From Pseudonocardia thermophila (GTDB lineage: Bacteria > Actinomycetota > Actinomycetes > Mycobacteriales > Pseudonocardiaceae): 57,748 bases of DNA. Shown piece by piece: positions 40,053 to 48,970 of the stretch. The DNA lies in NCBI RefSeq assembly GCF_900142365.1, contig NZ_FRAP01000030.1, positions 1-57,748 on the forward strand, written 5' to 3'. How positions within the stretch are numbered: position 1 is the stretch's first letter; every line of letters begins with the position of its first letter. Both the position numbers and the translations under genes were made by a program. A model generated the notes under the pieces. That model was not told the DNA's origin. It saw only the letters and a program-made list of their open reading frames with translations, and ran no database searches.

Positions 40053-41450
40053 GTGACCGCCACCCCACACCCCAACCAACTCCAACCACCCCACGACCTC
40101 ACCGCCGAAGAAGCCCTCCTCGGCGCCTGCCTCGCCAGCCCCACCGCCCTCGACACCGCCGCCGAACACCTCAACCCCGACGACTTCTACCGACCCGCCC
40201 ACGCCGAGCTCTACGCCGCCATGCTCCGCATGCGCGACAACGGCACCGAAGTCGACCCCGTCACCGTCGCCCGCCACCTCGGCGACCGCCTCCCCAAACT
40301 CGGCCACAACGGCCTCACCGGCGCCGCATGGCTCGCCGACCTCCTCCACAACACCCCCGTCGCCGCCAACGCCGGCTACTACGCCGAAATCGTCGCCGAC
40401 AAAGCCATCCGCCGCCGCCTCCTCGCCGCCGGCCAACGCACCCAACAACTCGCCTACACCGACCCCGACAGCGACCCCGCCGACATCGTCGAACGCGCCC
40501 GCCAAACCCTCGACGAAGTCGCCCAACACGCCCGCACCGGCAACACCGCCCTCGACGCCATCCAACTCGCCGACCTCGCCCTACAGCGCTACGCCAGCGA
40601 CGAAGAACCCGCCCTACCCACCGGCTGGCCCGAACTCGACCGCATGATGACCGGCGGCCTCCGCCCCGGCACCGTCACCATCGTCGGCGCCCGCCCCGCC
40701 ACCGGCAAAAGCGTCGTCGCCTGCAACCTCCTACTCGCCGCCGCCCTCGCCGGCCACCACGCACTCATGGTCAGCCTCGAAATGACCCAAGCCGAACTCA
40801 CCGACCGCATCCTCGCCAACCTCGCCGGCGTCGAACTCACCCGACTCCTCCGCCGCCGCCTCAACCACCACGACTGGGACGCCGTCCACCGCGCCGCCAG
40901 CCACCTCCGCGAACTCCCCCTCGCCGTATGCGACGACCCCTACCTCAGCGTCGCCCAAATCCGCGCCCACGCCCGCGACCACGCCCGCAACCCCCTCGGC
41001 CTCGGCCTACTCGTGATCGACTACCTCGGACTGATCAAACCCGCCGAAACCCGCAACACCACCCGCCAAGAACAAGTCGCCGCCATCAGCCGCGGCCTCA
41101 AACTCCTCGCCAAAGAACTCCACGTACCCGTCGTCGCCCTCCACCAACTCAACCGCAACCCCGAACAACGCACCGACCGCCGCCCCAGCCTCGCCGACCT
41201 GCGCGAATCCGGCGCCATCGAACAAGACGCCGACAACGTGTGGCTGCTCCACCGCACACCCGACGACGAAAACCGCCGCTACGAAATCGAGATCATCATC
41301 GCCAAACAGCGGCAAGGCCAAACCGGATCCGTCTACCTACCCTGGCTGCCCCACTACGCCCGCATCGGCGACCAACCACACCCCCACGCCGGGGCCACCC
41401 CCACACCAACAGGGAGCGGCCGATACCACCCGCACGCCAAGATTCGCTAG
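40053..41450 (+). CDS. dnaB: Replicative DNA helicase (DnaB family)
   Basis: 465 aa. The N-terminal DnaB domain (AEEALLGACLASPTALD, NPDDFYRPAHAELYAAM) is followed by a RecA-like ATPase: Walker A GARPATGKSV (about 212), LMVSLEMTQAEL, Walker B LLVIDYLGLI, DLRESGAIEQDADNVW, IIIAKQRQGQTG. It unwinds DNA at the phage fork. GTG 40053 follows CGGAG; ATG 39990 is possible. Codons are strongly C-ending, unlike the G/T-rich initiator before it. The 214 bases before it hold only short palindromes (CGCTCGCGAGCG at 39895-39906). Confidence 0.93.
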   Translation: MTATPHPNQLQPPHDLTAEEALLGACLASPTALDTAAEHLNPDDFYRPAHAELYAAMLRMRDNGTEVDPVTVARHLGDRLPKLGHNGLTGAAWLADLLHNTPVAANAGYYAEIVADKAIRRRLLAAGQRTQQLAYTDPDSDPADIVERARQTLDEVAQHARTGNTALDAIQLADLALQRYASDEEPALPTGWPELDRMMTGGLRPGTVTIVGARPATGKSVVACNLLLAAALAGHHALMVSLEMTQAELTDRILANLAGVELTRLLRRRLNHHDWDAVHRAASHLRELPLAVCDDPYLSVAQIRAHARDHARNPLGLGLLVIDYLGLIKPAETRNTTRQEQVAAISRGLKLLAKELHVPVVALHQLNRNPEQRTDRRPSLADLRESGAIEQDADNVWLLHRTPDDENRRYEIEIIIAKQRQGQTGSVYLPWLPHYARIGDQPHPHAGATPTPTGSGRYHPHAKIR

Positions 41451-41528
41451 TCTCTCGCGAGAAACAAGCAACCCGCGCGGCCGCTCCCCACCACGCCGCC
41501 ACACCCCTCGGAGGAACCACACCCCGGA

Positions 41529-41771
41529 ATGCCCACCACCACCACGCCGACCACGTCTGCGAGGTGCCCCTACGACCCCGTGACCCACCACCGCCGCTGC
41601 CCCGCCGAACGGTTCCCCACCCTCGACGCCGCGAAAACCGCCGCCGTCACCCGCCGCGCCCGCGCCGTCCTCTCCGGCAGCCCCCGCCACCCCGTCGAGG
41701 CCTACCCCTGCCCCCACTGCGGCGGCGCACACCTACGCCGCACCCACCGAACCAAGGCGGTGGCCGCATGA
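41529..41771 (+). CDS. Small zinc-finger-like phage protein
   Basis: 80 aa with RCPYDPVTHHRRCPAERF and YPCPHCGGAHLRRTH. GGAGGAA upstream of ATG 41529. Overlaps the ParB-methyltransferase start (ATGA). Unknown role. Confidence 0.6.
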   Translation: MPTTTTPTTSARCPYDPVTHHRRCPAERFPTLDAAKTAAVTRRARAVLSGSPRHPVEAYPCPHCGGAHLRRTHRTKAVAA

Positions 41772-43015
41772 CCAACCCCAACAACCTGCAGGTCACCTAC
41801 TACCCAACCGCCGACCTGCGCCTCTACCACCGCAACCCACGCGTCGGCAACACCAGCCGCATCGCCGAATCCCTCACCGTCAACGGCCAATACAAACCCG
41901 TCGTCGTCAACCGCGGCACCCACACCGGCCGACCCAACGAAGTCCTCGCCGGCAACCACACCCTCAAAGCCGCGCGAGACCTCGGCTGGGAAACCCTGGC
42001 CGCCGTCACCGTCGACGTCGACGACGACCAAGCCGCCCGCATCGTCGCCGCCGACAACCGCACCAGCGACCTCGGCAGCTACGACAACCGGCTCCTCCTC
42101 GAACTCCTCACCGACCTCCCCAACCTCGACGGCACCGGCTACGACCCCGGCGACCTCGACGCGCTCGAAGCGCTCCTCGACGCCGACGTCGAAGCCCAGG
42201 ACGAGGTCCCCCTCAACGACCCCGATGACTCCCCCGACACGCCTGCCGAGCCGTACTGCAAGACCGGCGACCTGTGGGTGCTGGGATCACACCGGCTGGC
42301 CGTCGGCGACTCCACCGACCCCGGCGTGTGGGACCTCCTGCTCAACGGCGACAAGGCCGACATGGTGTGGACCGACCCGCCCTACGGGGTGAGCTACGTC
42401 GGGAAGACCGCGGACGCGTTGACCATCGAGAACGACTCCCTCGACGCCGACAGCCTCCGTGACTTCCTCCGCGCCGCCCTCGGTCTGGCATCAACGCACA
42501 CCCGACCCGGCGGCTGCTGGTACGTGGCGAGCCCACCCGGCGAGCTGTCCCTGGTGTTCGGCGGTGTTCTCGTCGAGCTGGAGGTGCTCCGGCAGACGCT
42601 GATCTGGGTGAAGGACCAGTTCGTGATGGGGCGATCCGACTACCACTACCGCCACGAACTCGTGTTCTACGGCTGGGTCCCCGGGGCCGCTCACCATGCC
42701 GTCCTCGACCGCACCCAGGACACCGTGCATGAATACCCACGGCCGAAGCGGTCGAAGGAACACCCCACGATGAAGCCGGTCGCGCTGATCGCCCGCCACA
42801 TCACGAACTCCACGGACCGCAACCAGCTCGTCGTCGACCCGTTCGGCGGGTCCGGGTCAACCCTGATCGCCGCGCACGACGCTGGCCGGCGAGCAGCCGT
42901 CATCGAGATCGACCCGAAGTATGCCGACGTCATCTGCCGCCGCTACCAGGAACACACCGGCCAGCTGCCCACGCGGGACGGCCAGCCCCACGACTTCACC
43001 GAGGCCGCCGAGTGA
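41768..43015 (+). CDS. ParB-like nuclease domain fused to a DNA methyltransferase
   Basis: 415 aa. Residues about 5-110 are a ParB/sulfiredoxin-like domain (HRNPRVGN, VNGQYKPVVVN, EVLAGNHTLKAARDLG, VDVDDDQAARIVAADNRTSD). Residues about 160-410 are a beta-class amino-methyltransferase: WTDPPYGVSY (motif IV), then EHPTMKPVALI and VVDPFGGSGST (motif I). DPPY fits N6-adenine or N4-cytosine methylation. No restriction enzyme is next to it, so self-protection is likely. Codon style changes at the domain join near 42240. Confidence 0.88.
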   Translation: MTNPNNLQVTYYPTADLRLYHRNPRVGNTSRIAESLTVNGQYKPVVVNRGTHTGRPNEVLAGNHTLKAARDLGWETLAAVTVDVDDDQAARIVAADNRTSDLGSYDNRLLLELLTDLPNLDGTGYDPGDLDALEALLDADVEAQDEVPLNDPDDSPDTPAEPYCKTGDLWVLGSHRLAVGDSTDPGVWDLLLNGDKADMVWTDPPYGVSYVGKTADALTIENDSLDADSLRDFLRAALGLASTHTRPGGCWYVASPPGELSLVFGGVLVELEVLRQTLIWVKDQFVMGRSDYHYRHELVFYGWVPGAAHHAVLDRTQDTVHEYPRPKRSKEHPTMKPVALIARHITNSTDRNQLVVDPFGGSGSTLIAAHDAGRRAAVIEIDPKYADVICRRYQEHTGQLPTRDGQPHDFTEAAE

Positions 43016-43503
43016 CCGCGGCCGACGGTGCGCCGAAGCCGCGGCGTAAAGCGAATAGGGGCGCCACCGATCAGACCAGCCCCGCCGCGATCGAACGCTG
43101 GGAGCGCGACCTCAAGTGCGTGGAGCTCCGCAAGGCCGGAGCCACCTGGCAGGCCATCGCCGACCAGCTGGGCTACGCAAACCGCGGCAACGCCTACCGC
43201 GCCTTCCAGGCTGTCATGAAGGAGTACCCGCGCGAGGACGTCGAAACGTGGCGGAACATCATCTCCGACCGCTACGACGCCATGATCCGGGCGCTGTGGC
43301 CGGATGTGCTGCGCGGGAAGTTGCTCGCTGTCGACCGGGTGTCGCGCATCCTGGAGGCACAGGCGAAGCTGCACGGCGCGAACCGGCCGGAGAAGATCGA
43401 GATCACGCCGGGGGAGACGGATCTCGACACCGCGTTGCGGGAGCTGGAAGAGCAGATCCGTCGGCGCGCTGCCCGCGACGGCTCGCCGGTGCCGCAGGAG
43501 TAG
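43012..43503 (+). CDS. Terminase small subunit-like protein
   Basis: 163 aa. LRKAGATWQAIADQLGYANR is an N-terminal HTH for pac/cos recognition; AMIRALWPDVLRGKLLAVDR and a helical end fit oligomerisation. GTG 43012 overlaps the previous stop. Directly upstream of the large subunit. Confidence 0.7.
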   Translation: MTAADGAPKPRRKANRGATDQTSPAAIERWERDLKCVELRKAGATWQAIADQLGYANRGNAYRAFQAVMKEYPREDVETWRNIISDRYDAMIRALWPDVLRGKLLAVDRVSRILEAQAKLHGANRPEKIEITPGETDLDTALRELEEQIRRRAARDGSPVPQE

Positions 43504-43506
43504 CGG

Positions 43507-45213
43507 GTGCCGCCGAGGATCGACACGCTCGCCCGTAAGTACGCCGCCAGCCTGCCGCCGGAGCAGGTGGCCGAGCTGGTGACGCGGATCCGGGCGCAGG
43601 CGGCGCGGTTGCGGATCGTGAACGACTATCCGACGCCGCTCGACTTGGCGTGCCATTTCGACCACCGCATGGTGCGCACCGACGCGCTGGAGTTGGTGTC
43701 GCGGCGGGTCGTGGAGACCGCCACCACGCGGGACGGGCGGCTGGTGCTGTCCATCCCGCCTCAGGAGGGGAAGTCCACCCTGCTGCGCTGGGCGGTGATG
43801 TGGCTGCTCGCGGACAACCCGGACCGGCGGATCGCGTGGGCTTCCTACGCGGCCAGTCTGGCGCGCACCTCGGGCCGTGTTGTGCGGTCGCTGGTCGAAA
43901 CGTATGGGCCGCAGATCGGGCTCACGGTCGACCAGTCCCACGCCGATGCGTCGGACTGGCAGCTGGCTGGCCACCTCGGCGGAATGCGCGCGGTCGGCGT
44001 GGGATCTGGCCTGACTGGTATGCCAGCCGACGCACTTTTCGTGGACGACCCGATCAAAGACCAGCAGGCCGCTGACAGCGACACCATCCGCACCGCGCTG
44101 CACGAGTGGTGGTCCGCGGTGGCGTTGACCCGTCTCGCCCCGGGCGCCCCGGTCATCGTCATCCAAACGAGGTGGCACCCCGACGACCTCGCCGGCCGTC
44201 TCGAGGCCGAGGGCTGGCCCACGGTCAACGTCCCCGCCCTGGCGGACGGCCACACCCCCGACGCGCTCGGCCGCCGGCCCGGCACCTGGCTGGTGTCCGC
44301 GCGGGGCCGCACGGTCGCCGACTGGGAAGCCAAGCGCGCCGCGGTGGGGGAACGCACTTTCGCCGCGCTGTACCAGGGGCGGCCCGCGCCGCTGGAAGGT
44401 GGCGTTTTCAAGTCGGCCTGGTTCGATCTGTGGCGCGTCGACGAACCGCCGCCCGGCTGCCTACCCCCGGTCGTGGTGGTCGACCCCGCCGACAACCCCG
44501 GCAGCGGTGACGAGGCCGGCATCGTGGTCGGCTGCCGCCACCCCGGAACCGGCAAGGGGTACCTGATCGACGATCTGTCCGGCGCCATGACGGTCGGCCG
44601 GTGGGCGCGGCTCGCCCTGCTGACGTGCGTGCGGTACGGGGCGCCGACGCTGGCGTACGAGAAGTCCCTGTCGCAGCTGCACACCCGGCTGCGGGAAGCG
44701 TGGGCCACCCTGCACCAGCAGGCGGTCGCGCTGCACCGCGCCGGCGGTGACCCCGACGCCGCGCTAGCGCGGCTGTCCCGCCCGGACGATCCGCCCGAGG
44801 TCGCCGACCGTTTACGCGGCGAACTTTCCGAGGTCGAGCCGCACGTCGACGACGTTCTGGGGTTCGGCGAGACCGGGCCCCGGCTGAAAGAGCTGATCGC
44901 GCGCGGCAGCAAGCAGGCCCGCATGCTGCTGGTCGCGCCGGCGTGGGAGACCGGCCGGATGGTGATGGTCGGCCGGCACAAGGTGCTGGAGCACCAGGCG
45001 TCCACGTGGCAAGAGGGGCAGGACTCCCCGGACCGCGTCGACGCCATGGTCCACCTCGCCGCCCTGCTCACCGGCACCGCCGGCGTGGCCACTCTCGGCC
45101 GCGCCGACGAGCGCATCCCCACCACTTCCACCGGCCGCGGCACGGCCAGTGGTGGTCGCGCCCGTGCGCGCGCAGCAGCAGTGCCACGAATCGGGAGGTC
45201 GACACGTCGATGA
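43507..45213 (+). CDS. Terminase large subunit
   Basis: 568 aa packaging motor. ATPase: PPQEGKST (Walker A, about 85-92), ALFVDDPIKDQ (Walker B, about 176), then VIVIQTRWHPDDLAGRL. Nuclease: VVVVDPADNPGS (about 319-330) and a later DRVDAMVHLAALL. Basic C-terminal tail. GTG 43507, 3 bases after the small subunit stop. Confidence 0.92.
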   Translation: MPPRIDTLARKYAASLPPEQVAELVTRIRAQAARLRIVNDYPTPLDLACHFDHRMVRTDALELVSRRVVETATTRDGRLVLSIPPQEGKSTLLRWAVMWLLADNPDRRIAWASYAASLARTSGRVVRSLVETYGPQIGLTVDQSHADASDWQLAGHLGGMRAVGVGSGLTGMPADALFVDDPIKDQQAADSDTIRTALHEWWSAVALTRLAPGAPVIVIQTRWHPDDLAGRLEAEGWPTVNVPALADGHTPDALGRRPGTWLVSARGRTVADWEAKRAAVGERTFAALYQGRPAPLEGGVFKSAWFDLWRVDEPPPGCLPPVVVVDPADNPGSGDEAGIVVGCRHPGTGKGYLIDDLSGAMTVGRWARLALLTCVRYGAPTLAYEKSLSQLHTRLREAWATLHQQAVALHRAGGDPDAALARLSRPDDPPEVADRLRGELSEVEPHVDDVLGFGETGPRLKELIARGSKQARMLLVAPAWETGRMVMVGRHKVLEHQASTWQEGQDSPDRVDAMVHLAALLTGTAGVATLGRADERIPTTSTGRGTASGGRARARAAAVPRIGRSTRR

Positions 45214-45800
45214 CCCGTCCGCGGAGCGTCGGTGACCTGCAAGGCCCGGCGCAGGTGCCGCACCAGGTGCGGCAGATCACGATCACCGTGGAGCAGTTGC
45301 CCGGCGGGCGGTGGAAGTTCACCATGCCCCAAGCACCCGGATGGGCCGCTGCGGCGTCCACGCCGGGCGAGGTGACCGCCACGATTCGGCGCGCCTTCAC
45401 CGAAGCGCAGGTCGCGGCCTACTGCAGCTGGCGCGGCCACATCTACGACGACCCGTCGGCGGTGCAGCACCGCCGGCACCGGCCGGCGGCACGGTCGCGG
45501 CGCCGCTGCGACGTGTATGACGCCACCGAGTGGCTGATGACCACCGACGGGAAATGGATCTCCCCGAAGGGGCTGCGATACCCGGAGCGCACGCAGGTGG
45601 TGCAGCGGGTGATGGCGCAGCGGGTCGCGATGGGGCTGCCGCCACGCCCCGACCCCGTATCCAGCAAGTTCGTACGGCCCCGTACCCGCGTGGTGTCCCG
45701 CGCCGACTGGTCCGGTGCGCTCGGCCGGGTCGAACCAGGCCACCCCGTGCGGCTCGCGCCCACGTCGGGAACGGAAGTGAAGGAGCGGCGCACCGCATGA
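45210..45800 (+). CDS. Hypothetical phage protein
   Basis: 196 aa. ITITVEQLPGGRWKFTMPQA with VTATIRRAFTEAQVAAY resembles a HicB-like antitoxin fold; VYDATEWLMTTDGKWISPKG follows. No partner toxin seen. ATG 45210, four-base overlaps on both sides. Confidence 0.55.
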   Translation: MTRPRSVGDLQGPAQVPHQVRQITITVEQLPGGRWKFTMPQAPGWAAAASTPGEVTATIRRAFTEAQVAAYCSWRGHIYDDPSAVQHRRHRPAARSRRRCDVYDATEWLMTTDGKWISPKGLRYPERTQVVQRVMAQRVAMGLPPRPDPVSSKFVRPRTRVVSRADWSGALGRVEPGHPVRLAPTSGTEVKERRTA

Positions 45801-46741
45801 GCCACACCGTCCCCGTGCGCATGATGACCCCGATCTCGGAGATCAAGATCGGGGAGCGGGACCGCGCCGACCTGGGTGACCTGCGCGAGCTGGCGGAGTC
45901 GATCCGCAAGGTCGGCATGCTGCACCCGATCGTGATCACCGGTGACTGGCGGCTGGTCGCCGGCGGTCGACGTTTGGCGGCGGCGAGGGATGTGCTCGGC
46001 TGGACTGAGGTGCCGGTCACGATCGTGGACATCCACACCGCCCGGGACGTGCTGCAGGCGGAGTGGGACGAGAACACGTGCCGCAAGCCGCTCACGCCGG
46101 TCGAGGCGGAGCGGGCGCAGGTGCGGCGCGCGAATCTGCTGGTCGAGGACGCCATCCGGCGCCGGAACGAGGCGTTGTCGCGTGGCCGAGCCACGCAGGC
46201 CGCTCGAGCTGCGGCTGGCTCAGGTGGCGCCAAGTTGGCGGATCAGCAGCCACAGCCGCAGCTGCCGGAACAGGCGCCGCGGGTGCCGTCGCGGTCGTCG
46301 ATGGAAACCCGCAAGATCGCCGCCGCCGGCACCGGCTACTCCGCCACCACCCTCGCGAAGATCACCAGCATCCGCACTGCTGCCGAGGGGGTCATCCGGG
46401 TCGGCGACCAACGGCTCCCCGCCCCTGAGCCCGTCCGTGCCGCCGCTCGGCGAGCGCTCGCCGACGTCGAGACCGGCACCCCGGTCGACCGCGCCTACCG
46501 GCAGGTGGCGCAGGTGATCGACCAGCACATCGAGCCGGACGAAGGGCAGCTGCGGGCGCGCCGGTTGAAGGCGTGGCGGGACGCGCTCGGTGGTGCCCGC
46601 ATGTTGCGGGAGTTCGACATGCGCGTGCTGCCTGAGCTGCTGTCGGAGCAGGACTGGGCTGCCGCGTCGGTGCTGATGGATCAGCTCGCCGAGCAGGTGG
46701 ACCGGTTCCGGCAGCTACGACCGGCGGTGAACCCGACGTGA
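45797..46741 (+). CDS. ParB-like partition/nuclease-domain protein
   Basis: 314 aa. ParB N-terminal motifs: LRELAESIRKVGMLHPIVI, WRLVAGGRRLAAARDVLGW, AEWDENTCRKPLTPVEAER. The C-terminal part is helical with a long linker. Second ParB-like domain of the prophage. Lying after the terminase, it may regulate packaging or plasmid-like maintenance. ATG 45797. Confidence 0.78.
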   Translation: MSHTVPVRMMTPISEIKIGERDRADLGDLRELAESIRKVGMLHPIVITGDWRLVAGGRRLAAARDVLGWTEVPVTIVDIHTARDVLQAEWDENTCRKPLTPVEAERAQVRRANLLVEDAIRRRNEALSRGRATQAARAAAGSGGAKLADQQPQPQLPEQAPRVPSRSSMETRKIAAAGTGYSATTLAKITSIRTAAEGVIRVGDQRLPAPEPVRAAARRALADVETGTPVDRAYRQVAQVIDQHIEPDEGQLRARRLKAWRDALGGARMLREFDMRVLPELLSEQDWAAASVLMDQLAEQVDRFRQLRPAVNPT

Positions 46742-46926
46742 CCCCGGACGAGTACCGCACGGTGGCGATCGCGTCCTGGCTGGTCGCGGCGATCTTCGTC
46801 GGCCTGTTCGTCGGCCACCCGGACCTACCAGGGGCGATCGCGGCGGTGGTGGCGTGCGCGGGCTGCGGCGCCGCCACATACGAGTGGCTGCGGGCGGAGC
46901 AGGAGAACCGAGGACGGTGGTGGTAG
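46738..46926 (+). CDS. Small membrane protein
   Basis: 62 aa with two hydrophobic segments (IASWLVAAIFVGLFVG, LPGAIAAVVACAGCGAATY). GTG 46738 overlaps the previous stop. A holin-like role is conceivable but unsupported. Confidence 0.5.
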   Translation: MTPDEYRTVAIASWLVAAIFVGLFVGHPDLPGAIAAVVACAGCGAATYEWLRAEQENRGRWW

Positions 46927-47252
46927 TGACGCCGGTCGTGGGGCGCTGGTACCCGGCGCAGGTGGTGCTGGACGGGCAGGTGTGGCGCAAGCGGTATGTG
47001 CTGCTCGCCAAGGGTGGGCCCGAGGATGGGCTGTGGGTGTATCAGCGGCCGGACGACGTGCAGCTGCACGCCGCGGTCAACTGGGGCGCCACCCGCCCAC
47101 CCCGGAGCGAGCGAGCGGCGCGGGCCGGGTTCGAGGTGCACCTGGCCGACGGCCGGCTGGTGGTGGTCACCGCCGGCGGCTCGTGCCGGTGCGGGTCGCT
47201 GGGGCGCTGGGCGGGGCCGTCGTGGGCGCGGTCGGTGGCGGTGGTGTCTTGA
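46917..47252 (+). CDS. Hypothetical phage protein
   Basis: 111 aa: VVGRWYPAQVVLDGQVWRKR, then GFEVHLADGRLVVVTAGGS. Beta-rich. GTG 46917, overlapping the previous gene by 10 bases. Confidence 0.48.
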   Translation: MVVVTPVVGRWYPAQVVLDGQVWRKRYVLLAKGGPEDGLWVYQRPDDVQLHAAVNWGATRPPRSERAARAGFEVHLADGRLVVVTAGGSCRCGSLGRWAGPSWARSVAVVS

Positions 47253-47329
47253 CGGGCTCGTGCGGGCTGCACACGCCGCCGTGGCGCCGCTGGCGCAGCC
47301 GAGAGCGGACCGCAGGAGGTGGGGCACCC

Positions 47330-47680
47330 ATGGCCGGGTGCGCGTTCTGCGAGATCGTCGCAGGTCGGGCGCCGGCCACGATCAAGAGGGAGACCCCGGC
47401 GAGCGTGGTGATCGTGCCGCTTGCGCCGGTCACTGACGGGCACGTGCTGGTGATCCCGCGGCAGCACGTGGCCGACGCCGCCACGGATCCACGGGTGTCG
47501 GCGGACACCATGCTGGACGCCGCCCAATACGCGCGGGACCACTACTCGCAGTTCAACATCATCACCAGCGCCGGCGAGGCTGCTAGCCAGAGCGTGTTCC
47601 ACCTGCATCTGCACGTCGTGCCGCGCGCCGTGAACGACATGCTGATGGAGCGTCGACTGCAGGAGGTGCTGCACCAGTGA
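47330..47680 (+). CDS. HIT-family nucleotide hydrolase/transferase
   Basis: 116 aa. CAFCEIVAGRAPATIKRE (zinc Cys pair), DGHVLVIPRQHVADA and the histidine triad SVFHLHLHVVPR are complete. HIT proteins hydrolyse AMP-linked nucleotides such as AppppA. ATG 47330 with GGAGG 10 bases upstream. Uncommon in phages, so an accessory gene. Confidence 0.9.
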   Translation: MAGCAFCEIVAGRAPATIKRETPASVVIVPLAPVTDGHVLVIPRQHVADAATDPRVSADTMLDAAQYARDHYSQFNIITSAGEAASQSVFHLHLHVVPRAVNDMLMERRLQEVLHQ

Positions 47681-47862
47681 GCAACCATGACCAGAGCGGG
47701 CGGCCCAACCTCACCCCGCTGGCCGAGGTCGCCGCGCAGATGCACGAGCTGTGCACGGCGTGGCAGGCGGCCGGGTTCACCCAGCAGGAAGCGCTGTACC
47801 TGCTGGGTGTGGTGCTGCAGTCCGGCCAGCAGTCGGGCGCGACCGGGGTGGCGGCGTCGTGA
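47677..47862 (+). CDS. Small hypothetical protein
   Basis: 61 aa: LAEVAAQMHELCTAWQAAGF, then TQQEALYLLGVVLQSGQQ. Helical. GTG 47677 overlaps the HIT stop. Confidence 0.52.
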   Translation: MSNHDQSGRPNLTPLAEVAAQMHELCTAWQAAGFTQQEALYLLGVVLQSGQQSGATGVAAS

Positions 47863-48125
47863 TCCTGGACGTGGTGCCCGTGCGGCCGCGGGTTGAGATG
47901 ACCGCGGTGCTGGTGACGTCCACCAACCAACAGCAGGTGGCCGAATGGGTCGGCACCGGCGCGTTCGTGCAGCAGATCGAGTGTGGCCGGGTGGCGGTGC
48001 TGCGCGAGGACGGCGTCAGCTACGACTTCGCTGATCCCGGTGACTGGGTGGTGCGCGGCCCCGCTGGTGCGGTGGTGGTCGCAGCCGACGAGTTCTACCG
48101 CGATTTCGAGGTGCTGCGGCCGTGA
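47859..48125 (+). CDS. Hypothetical phage protein
   Basis: 88 aa: MTAVLVTSTNQQQVAEWVGT, then CGRVAVLREDGVSYDFADPG and WVVRGPAGAVVVAADEFYRD, a beta-rich pattern often seen in phage structural-region proteins. GTG 47859. Confidence 0.52.
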   Translation: MILDVVPVRPRVEMTAVLVTSTNQQQVAEWVGTGAFVQQIECGRVAVLREDGVSYDFADPGDWVVRGPAGAVVVAADEFYRDFEVLRP

Positions 48126-48403
48126 CCGCCACCGAGACCCTGGTGGATGCGCTCGCCGTGGCCCGGTTGACGCGGCTGCTGCAGCACGACGAGGTGTGGC
48201 CGGTGCGGGAGCTGCGGGAGCGGTTCGAGCGGTGGGCGGGGGACACCCGCTGGGCTGATCTGGCGTCGTGCGAGTGGTGTTTGTCGATCTGGGTGGCGGC
48301 CGGGGTGGCGGTCGCTCGTCGACGCATGCCGCGGTTGTGGCCGATCGTGGCTCGGGTGCTGGTGGGGTCGGCGGTGACCGGCTACGTCGAGCGGCTCGTT
48401 TGA
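48122..48403 (+). CDS. DUF1360-like small membrane protein
   Basis: 93 aa: LVDALAVARLTRLLQHDEVW, LASCEWCLSIWVAAGVAVA. Matches DUF1360 (CxxC before a helix, two helices). GTG start, last gene of this rightward unit. Confidence 0.7.
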   Translation: MTATETLVDALAVARLTRLLQHDEVWPVRELRERFERWAGDTRWADLASCEWCLSIWVAAGVAVARRRMPRLWPIVARVLVGSAVTGYVERLV

Positions 48404-48502
48404 TCGGTCGGCACGACTAGAACGGGTGGTGGTTCACCGCTTTCGGGTTGTGGACCGACTTGGTTGGGTATTACTGCCGGTCTCTTGCATACCCAGGGGA
48501 CC

Positions 48503-48524
48503 GGCCACGAACGGCCCCGTGGCC
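48503..48524. terminator. Hairpin between convergent units
   Basis: GGCCACG (48503-48509) and CGTGGCC (48518-48524), loop of eight. Lies between the rightward unit ending at 48403 and the leftward gene ending at 48560. The flanking 48404-48559 holds no gene. Confidence 0.45.
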
Positions 48525-48559
48525 CGGTTCTCGGGCTGTGGGGCCGTCGCGGTTTCAGC

Positions 48560-48970
48560 TCAGACCAGCATGGGCGAGCTGAAGCGCTGGGTCGGGATGG
48601 GCACCGGCTGCTGCCGCGGAGACGGTGGCGCATCGTCGCTGATCGCGGTGAGGATCGCTGCTGGTGTGGCCGGTCTGAGGGTGAGAACACGCTGCGCGGC
48701 CGTGGTGAGTGCACGGCCGCGCAGCGTTGGGGAGATCAGCGTCAGCAGGTCTTTGATGGTGGCTTCGCGTTGCTGGTCGAGGCTGGCGCCGCGGCGGACG
48801 AACAGCGTGGCGGTGGCGTGGTCGACGAGCACGTTCTTTGGTGTGCCGTCTTCGTGTTCTCCGAGGTCGTCGCTCATCACGAGGGTGATTGAGCGGTGTC
48901 TGGACAGGGCGGCCATGAGCAGCGTGACCACGGGATCGAGACGTGTGGCTTGCGGCACAGGGTGATTCAA
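48560..48970 (-). CDS. Degenerate ImmA/IrrE-like protein without zinc motif
   Basis: 136 aa. VVTLLMAALSRHRSITLVMS, DDLGE and SLDQQREATIKDLLTLI align with PLLPILIGALERRTMVTLVL, DDLDG and TLGEMRATLAHELMHLL of the peptidase at 21283, but HELMH is replaced by KDLLT. So it keeps the fold without the zinc site. Perhaps an inhibitor or decoy. The start is uncertain (TTG 48970 or GTG 48958); no clear ribosome site. Confidence 0.58.
   Translation of the reverse strand: MNHPVPQATRLDPVVTLLMAALSRHRSITLVMSDDLGEHEDGTPKNVLVDHATATLFVRRGASLDQQREATIKDLLTLISPTLRGRALTTAAQRVLTLRPATPAAILTAISDDAPPSPRQQPVPIPTQRFSSPMLV

Noticed and set aside
40328..41767. Upstream extension of the ParB-methyltransferase frame
   Set aside because: Overlaps DnaB in another frame and is almost only Arg/Pro; the real start is ATG 41768, coupled to the preceding stop.
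45210..45800. HicB antitoxin of a toxin-antitoxin pair
   Set aside because: Only a short fold-like resemblance, and no HicA-like toxin is adjacent.
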